Shown here piece after piece: positions 58,561-64,000 of a stretch of 64,000 bases of DNA (the stretch's first letter is position 1; every line of letters starts with the position of its first letter). Source of the DNA: Ceriagrion tenellum (Eukaryota; Arthropoda; Insecta; Odonata; Coenagrionidae); contig OY720644.1 of NCBI GenBank assembly GCA_963169105.1, positions 3,989,001 to 4,053,000 on the forward strand, in the 5' to 3' direction. The notes under the pieces were generated by a model. It was not told the DNA's origin and searched no databases. It was given only the letters and a program-made list of their open reading frames with translations. The position numbers and the translations under genes are program-made.

Positions 58561-59022
58561 GAACTCCCCACATATATTTATGCAAGAATGTACTGTACAA
58601 TGCTACAACAAATAAACGTCCAACGCGCCACATGGAAGAACATTATGTATGTACCACGATACCGAACATCTGCTAATGTTAATTCATTCCTCTGTGATAT
58701 GTGGAATCGCTTACCTGAGAGTATTAAAAAATGTAAAACCAGTAATAGATTTAAAAATGAGTATTTCAAAATGTTATTTAAGCTGTGTTCATGAATGTGT
58801 TATCTTGTGTAATATTTATATAATTTTTTTTGTTGTTTTGAATGATTTAATTTGCATTCGTATGGTAATTTTTGTAAAAAATCAAGGCATCAAGTATTGT
58901 TGTTCATCAATAACCTATAATGGAATTAATTATTTGACTCTAAAACAATGTGTTCAAAATTTGTGTTCCTAAGGGACGTAATCGTCCCGAAACAATGAAA
59001 TATTATTCTATTCTATTCTTTA
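58560..59022 (+). mobile_element. LINE 3' fragment with TTCTA tail
   Basis: The plus-strand frame ends NVNSFLCDMWNRLPESIKKC and KTSNRFKNEYFKMLFKLCS (stop at 58792-58794). The MWNRLPESIK...FK pattern is the usual C-terminus of non-LTR reverse transcriptases just before the stop. About 200 bp of AT-rich 3' UTR follows, then TATTATTCTATTCTATTCTT, a simple-repeat tail typical of LINE integration. Confidence 0.6.
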
Positions 59023-59714
59023 TAGTGTGCGGATTCACTAATTTTTGACAAATATCTCGAAAAGTAGAGAAAAAAGTGACCGACACTTAAGGGATGATTG
59101 GAAATATTTTATTCATTTCCTCCGTGACTGTGTCTCCTCGCTTGAATTTTACGCGCCGCACAGATATGACTGTCTCACTCCCTCGTTGTGCGACGCAAAC
59201 CCCAGTATGTAACCTGTCGAGATTGAGTCATTACCGCTGACCTAGTCAGCGCTAATCGATTATGTATTTCTTCTACACGAAGTCAGTAGTAATACAGTAC
59301 GACGGAAAGGGTAATCGAAATAAGGAGAATGACGAATGTGGGATGATATTCACATGGGAACAGATGGACCCTAATGAGACCATTCAGTATTTATCATAAT
59401 TAATAATTTTATGCAACAAGTATCTCCACATCGCTCGTAACTAACTGCTTCACTAGACACGAGAGGTCGCTAACCTATCTACCATTTATAGCGAGTGTGG
59501 GGTGATTTTCCAGAGAAACCTTCCTTATTCCGGAGTTGTGTTCCGGAGTGCTTCAAGTAGAGGTCTCCACCCTACCCAAGAATCGCAGCGAAATATCTTT
59601 CTCCACAGTTTAAGTCAAAGGTTCGTGAGAAACGGGTTTAAACGGCATTGGTTTACATTGACAATTTTGAAAATTTTCAAGCTATCCGCCGGGACTACTA
59701 GCCACGGAGTTCCA
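59023..59714. other. Mostly unassigned; short MITE-like phrase
   Basis: 59045-59070 (TTTTTGACAAATATCTCGAA) resembles the interior of the TTAA MITE, but the similarity fades quickly. A 109-codon frame at 59502-59831 has no known relation and overlaps the hairpin and tRNA-like sequence. Confidence 0.35.
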
Positions 59715-59787
59715 CTTTTTACGGTGTCACCCGTCATGTGCAACACATGTGCAACACATGTGTGCATTGCGGGTGACTCCGTAAAAA
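59715..59787. repeat. Hairpin-forming inverted repeat
   Basis: TTTTTACGGTGTCACCCG (from 59716) pairs with CGGGTGACTCCGTAAAAA (to 59787), with a single mismatch at the centre of the stem. The loop region repeats ATGTGCAACAC. Confidence 0.75.
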
Positions 59788-59807
59788 TCCACAGAAGGGG
59801 AAGAGGA

Positions 59808-59881
59808 CGCCTCGGTAGCTTAACTGGCTAAAGCACTCGGCCGGAATTCGAGGGATCCGGGTTCGTATCCCGGTCAAGGCG
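59808..59881 (+). repeat. tRNA-like sequence, well-formed SINE head
   Basis: 74 nt with A box TAGCTTAACTGGCTAAAGCA and B box GGGTTCGTATCCC. The T stem is perfect (CCGGG/CCCGG), the anticodon stem CTCGG/TCGAG pairs around the loop CCGGAAT, and the acceptor CGCCT pairs with AGGCG. The anticodon position would read GGA, but the conserved T before the anticodon is C. It is followed by GATTTTTTCTCTGTGG rather than a clean end. A SINE head is favoured; a diverged tRNA gene cannot be excluded. Confidence 0.6.
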
Positions 59882-61640
59882 GACGATTTTTTCTCTGTGG
59901 AAATTCGCACATTGGTTTACATGTCGTTAAATTAATTGGTTTACATGTTGTTAAACTATAAAAAATAAGGTTGGGGGTTGATTAAAATAATAACAGCGGA
60001 AAAGATTTGCCCCAATATCAGCTTAAAGCAATACAAAACTCTGAGGTGGTCGAACGTTAGAATGCATTTTACAAAGATGTGCGCCAATGGGCCTGATTAG
60101 CAGTATGTATTATACTTTTCTAAATAGGACATACAAAGAGCTTGTATGTATAACTAGGTGGACCCAGATAGCTAGCTCGTTGAATAACATGTGTCCCTCC
60201 CGAGCTCATAGCAAGATTAAGCTTTTTCAAAGTGGAGACCTTCGAGTATTTTTCACATAAAATGTATTCACTCCTTCGTGCACTCGTCACATGATCTAAA
60301 TTCACTTAAGTTCGTAGTAATCCATTCCACTGCAATCAGTTCGCTGGTTATCGAAAGCATCATTTCAAGCTCGGGTATCTCGACATTTTGCATGGATAGT
60401 AATGGGTGGCCATGAGGCCAAATCCTTCATGCTGGCGAGGAACAACTCTCTCGCATTGAACCCGGCTAAGATAAAAAGAAAAATTAAAAGTATTTTGAGA
60501 GGTTAATTTTTAATAAAAGTATCACATACATTTCCCCTGTTGCTTCTGTTCCATTATACTTATAACATTTATGCTCGATCATAGTTTACACAAATTACAA
60601 ATCAGGACACATTACTTAACCTAATGCAGCATTATATACAATTTTCTGACAACGTAACAGAGCTAAAATCCCAGTATTGTGCGAAGTCGATGCACCACAA
60701 ACTACATGGTAGGATAAACAAACGAAATTTAACCAAAATTCAGCTTTAAGTAATGAGGTTCGTGCATTAATTTGAGAACACGCCTACCAATTATAAGGAG
60801 AATCGGATCAGAATCCCAGACGATTCAATTTTTTTTCAAGAGAAGTTTTCATCCCTTCAATTTTTAAACAAATATTCAAAATTTAAATAAAAATTCAAGA
60901 AAACACACATTTTTAATTCATCTCTAATGAAGGCAGGAGTCTGCAAATATTATTTACGCAATAAAATTGCTTGGTTATTTTCTACCAAAGCCGTGCAAAA
61001 GTTATTCATGCCGCGTAGTAAAGAGAATGTTAAGGTACTAAAAAGCAAAAAAAATATTGCATACATCAAAAACACACATTAACTAAAGTTAGGTAACTAT
61101 AAGAAATCTAATTCTTTAAATTTTGAGGTACACGTCTTTATGGATGCTATATAAATAATATCGATATTTCAGAAGCCCTGAAGGTGGACAGCAAGTCGCT
61201 TTTTGAAACGTTGGCACTGATGAAGAGAGCCCATCACACCCGGAGGAACACTGGAGAAACTTTTCTACGAGAGATTAGCCGATAAAGCCTAAGATCTTTT
61301 GCAACGAAATCAAAATATTATAATTGTAAATTTAGACAGAACTTTCTGAGCCTTGAAGAAGTATCAATACATATGAAAAACGTTGGCTAAAGAGGAAAGA
61401 CATAAATAACTAATTTTCCAGCAATTACTCCAGGAAAAATCATACCAACGTGATTATAATCAGGTAACGCGTAGCTACCAATACTCTTCCCGGTTTTATC
61501 CTCTAATAAACAAAATAACAACAGTTGTTTATTAGACGTTTCAGTTCCTGAGTTCCGCCTTGATTTTCACGGGAGCACGCCCTATAGAATGAGTGACAAT
61601 AAATGACCGGGGACAGCCCTCATCTCTCAACACACACTAA
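59882..61640. other. No recognisable gene
   Basis: AT-rich with short frames only. Near 61178-61213 and 61350-61395 there are CTGAAG...GAAACGTTGG-like phrases, a pattern often seen at ends of invertebrate retroelements. Confidence 0.35.
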
Positions 61641-62257
61641 AGCCTGAATCACACGATACTTGACCTCATACAACTCTGAGCATAGTATACTAGCATACTA
61701 GGAGTTGTGCAAGTATCGTGTGATATAGACCAGGCATACTGGAAATCCTGCATGATTGCTAGCATACTAGCTGGTATCCTTGTTTTCGTAATTGGTGCGG
61801 AACTAGTTTCATACTTGCTCCTAGTATGACCAAGTAGCCGCCGACCAATCACCTTTGCTCTTTGCAATGAGGTCGTCAATTTTTGAAGTCAGCGCCTCCA
61901 TAGTCCCTCGTGACAATTACAATTTCCCGCGATCAAATAAACAACTCAAACCTCACAACAGGACACAATGGCTTGGGTACCTGAGGCAATTGAGGTTTTA
62001 ATCGATAATTATGGTGGGCAATCGTACCTTTATAATACCAAATCACCTGCATACCATAAAAAGGCCGTTAGGGCAAAGGATTTAAAAGATATTGCGGATG
62101 CCGTAATCATTTATAGATATAAACAGACCTTGTGCAAGTTAAAGTATCGTGTGATAGCTCTTGGGAAGGTTTCAAGCTAACTAGATTACGTATTAGAAAT
62201 CCAGTACTCGTTGGCATCCTCGGACTTGTAAAAGGTCAAGTATAGTGTGACTCAGGC
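61641..62257. mobile_element. Small Harbinger-like element with TAA target duplication
   Basis: The left end, AGCCTGAATCACACGATACT then TGACC, is mirrored by GGTCAAGTATAGTGTGACTC then AGGCT at the right. TAA flanks both sides (61638-61640 and 62258-62260). Subterminal ATCACACGATACTTG at 61648 also pairs with CAAGTATCGTGTGAT near 61708, forming an internal hairpin. A 70-codon frame with a MADF/Myb-like start lies inside, so this looks like a deletion derivative of an autonomous element. Confidence 0.75.
61968..62180 (+). pseudogene. MADF/Myb-like DNA-binding fragment of a Harbinger accessory protein
   Basis: Frame starting MAWVPEAIEVLIDNYGGQSY and continuing LYNTKSPAYHKKAVRAKDLK then DIADAV. 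The spacing of an acidic/aromatic helix, an LYN-TKSPAYH segment and a Lys/Arg-rich helix before IA matches the MADF/Myb-SANT domain of PIF/Harbinger second ORFs (a pattern like LI..Y.....L(W/Y)....P.Y..K.....D....IA). The domain is cut after about 45 residues and the rest of the frame is terminal repeat sequence. The family would bind transposon ends or recruit the nuclease; this copy is probably inert. Confidence 0.55.
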
Positions 62258-62293
62258 TTAACACACTCCACGTACGCACCCCATCTCGTTCGC

Positions 62294-62712
62294 ATCCCAG
62301 CTAAAAAAAATCCTTAGAAGCTGTTCTGTAGAACGTAAGGAATTCTACATAAATTGACTCTTCTTCTTGTGTGTGTTCTGTAGAGTTACCTATTTTCTGC
62401 AGAGCAAAATAACTCTTTTCAAGCTGTTCTGTAGAACTTCAGCAACTCTACGGAAATAAGTGAGGTTTCTGTTGACCTAGTTCCTCTTCTAAGGACATAC
62501 ATGGAGAGTCGTAGGGAATTCCACAGAACGCCTTGAGGAATTCTGCAGAACGTCCTATGGCATTCTGCCGAACATCCAAAGGTATTCTGCAGAACGGCGA
62601 ATGGAATTCCGTAAAATGGCGTTTTAATACTTTAAGGAATACCTACAGAACTTTTGAAGAAATTCTGTAGAAGAATTTATAAGGAAACTATACAGAATTA
62701 TTTAGCAGGGAT
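62294..62712. mobile_element. TIR-bounded element with internal TTCTGCAGAAC repeats
   Basis: Starts ATCCCAGCTAAA and ends TTTAGCAGGGAT (one mismatch). The interior repeats palindromic TTCTGTAGAAC/TTCTGCAGAACG and AGGAATTC phrases, about every 27-30 bp between 62510 and 62610. No coding sequence and no clear target duplication. Confidence 0.55.
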
Positions 62713-63274
62713 CTCTTCTTCGGGTCTCCCGTCGAGGACTCCTTTTTTCCCATAATTCCCCTCTTTCTCCTGCTCTTCGCCTCGACAGAACGCAATAGCC
62801 TCACACATCCTCACGCACCACATGTATGAAATCGTTTCAGGCTTTACTTGGTGGAAATGCGATATATACATGATAAAATATAACACAGCAATAGTAATAT
62901 CCACACTTTAATATACTACTTCAACACCTACCATGGTTTCGACATACTATGTCATTTTCAAGGGACCACATGTCTTTTTGCCGTGACTCAGCACACGCGC
63001 CCATCTCCCTTCCTTCCTCCCTCCCTCCCTCTCTTCAACCACCCACCCCCTCCACCTCCCCTCACTCGGCTGCCCCTTTGTAGTCGTCGCCATAGCAGCG
63101 TTCCAAAGCGTGGCTCGAAATTACGACCGCCTCTTGAGTAATTTCTCCGGGGAATGGCTTTTACCTCCGAAGCCGACAACCGCTTCCAGTGTGTGTCTCC
63201 TTCGACTCCATCAACCGCCCTCCCCCGACCACCCATATCCTCTCTGCTAAAGGAAATCTGAGCTAGTTTTGTTT
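62713..63274. other. No recognisable gene; TCCC microsatellite
   Basis: A CCTTCCTTCCTCCCTCCCTC run lies at about 63008-63030, within pyrimidine-rich sequence that opens Gly/Arg-rich frames on the other strand. Confidence 0.4.
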
Positions 63275-64000
63275 ATATCTACACATTCATCCACATCTAC
63301 ATTCTGCCCCTCGAGTCGCCAAATGGGCGTGTGGCAGGGGGTGGTAGGTCACCAGCCGTGTAAAGATGAAAAGTTATGGAGGTGAAATGGTGACATGTCC
63401 TATGAGAGTGTATTTGGAGGAGGTCAGTTCTTATTGTGGTCACTTACTGGGCGCGGAAAAACGAATTTTTGTACCTATCTGTTCGGCAGAGTATCTCTTA
63501 TTTTATCGCATCTGTCAGACCTATAAATGTAGTGAGGAGTCATGATAATATTCTCTGTGTCGCTCTGAAAAATATTAGTTCTGAATTTATCAAGCAGCAT
63601 AAGCCTAGCGTGTAGCCTCCGAGTCTCTAGGGGCTCCCAACTTAATCCCTCTAAGAGTTGTGAGACACTTAATGTTCGTTTGTAGCAGTTTTTAACGAAG
63701 CGTGTTGCTTTCCTTTGTATTTTGTTAATTTATTTGGTTAAATCTATATGACCAGGATCCCAAATGCTCGCGGAGTATTTGAGGTGTGGCCTAACCAGAG
63801 CGAAGGTTCTTTGACTTTTTCATTCGAGGACCTTCCTATTATACACTTGACAAAACCTAATTTCTTTAATGCTGTGCCGCATATGTTTTGTATGTGTTCC
63901 CCACGATATATCTGAAGTTAAGGTAATTCCAAGATATTTTACTGTATTTGAAGATTTTATGTTTACTCCACCCACTGTGTAGGTATGGCTTTTGTGTGAT
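63275..64000 (-). mobile_element. LINE family 3, cut by the window end
   Basis: The 3' end at about 63275 has degenerate CTACAC/CATCTACAT tail units and GGGCGTGTGGCAGGGGGTGG. The UTR (CACCAGCCGTGTAAAGATG) follows, then RT C-terminal coding matching 27078-27858 almost block for block, including the GGGTCCCAAATGCTCGC-like segment and the GTTTACTCCACCCAC segment. It continues past 64000, so its true 5' limit is unknown. Confidence 0.82.

Overview
The window looks like intergenic or heterochromatic DNA from an arthropod nuclear genome, most likely an insect. It is AT-rich and full of non-LTR retrotransposons, DNA transposons, short terminal-inverted-repeat elements (MITEs), tRNA-derived SINE pieces, Penelope-type remnants and long (TA)n microsatellites. 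I recognise no intact host gene, no rRNA and no CRISPR array. Most of the open frames are short and sit antisense to, or in other frames of, transposon relics or purine/pyrimidine tracts. The arthropod call rests on the transposon mix; I cannot name the order or species.

Layout. 1-6 kb: a tRNA-like relic, a Helitron helicase fragment on the minus strand, a diverged tandem array of about 155-bp units (2.2-4.2 kb), and a 5'-truncated LINE (family 1). 6-12 kb: mostly unrecognised sequence with one 600-bp TIR element at 8.5-9.1 kb that recurs at 53 kb. 12-18.6 kb: LINE family 2, two LINE family 3 fragments and a different LINE (family 4). 19-27 kb: copies of a TTAA-flanked MITE, the best LINE in the window (family 1, 489-codon open reverse transcriptase frame), an older LINE fragment, and a hAT-type MITE with an 8-bp target duplication. 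27-40 kb: further LINE copies, a broken KIAA1586-like hAT transposase gene with a LINE abutting its 5' side, a foldback element with about 120-bp arms, and a LINE nested in another LINE.

43-51 kb: a pseudogene of a repetitive arthropod protein family of unknown function, a hAT-type transposase C-terminus on the minus strand, and two Penelope-like GIY-YIG endonuclease relics. Between them lies a rearranged (TA)n-rich stretch (46.7-48.7 kb) with a 257-bp direct duplication, an 88-bp perfect inverted repeat, and a 119-bp exact copy of sequence found 5.95 kb away. 51-64 kb: LINE family 5, the second 600-bp TIR element, a TTAA MITE split by a LINE with a visible target duplication, a 2.2-kb PIF/Harbinger relic with a TTA target duplication and an internal tRNA-like SINE piece, a small Harbinger-like element with a MADF/Myb-like reading frame, and another family 3 LINE cut by the window end.

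There is no operon or pathway here. The sequences relate through transposition: LINE families 1-3 share one 3' terminal module, non-autonomous elements carry ends typical of hAT, PIF/Harbinger or TTAA-targeting transposases, and several insertions are nested and can be ordered in time.
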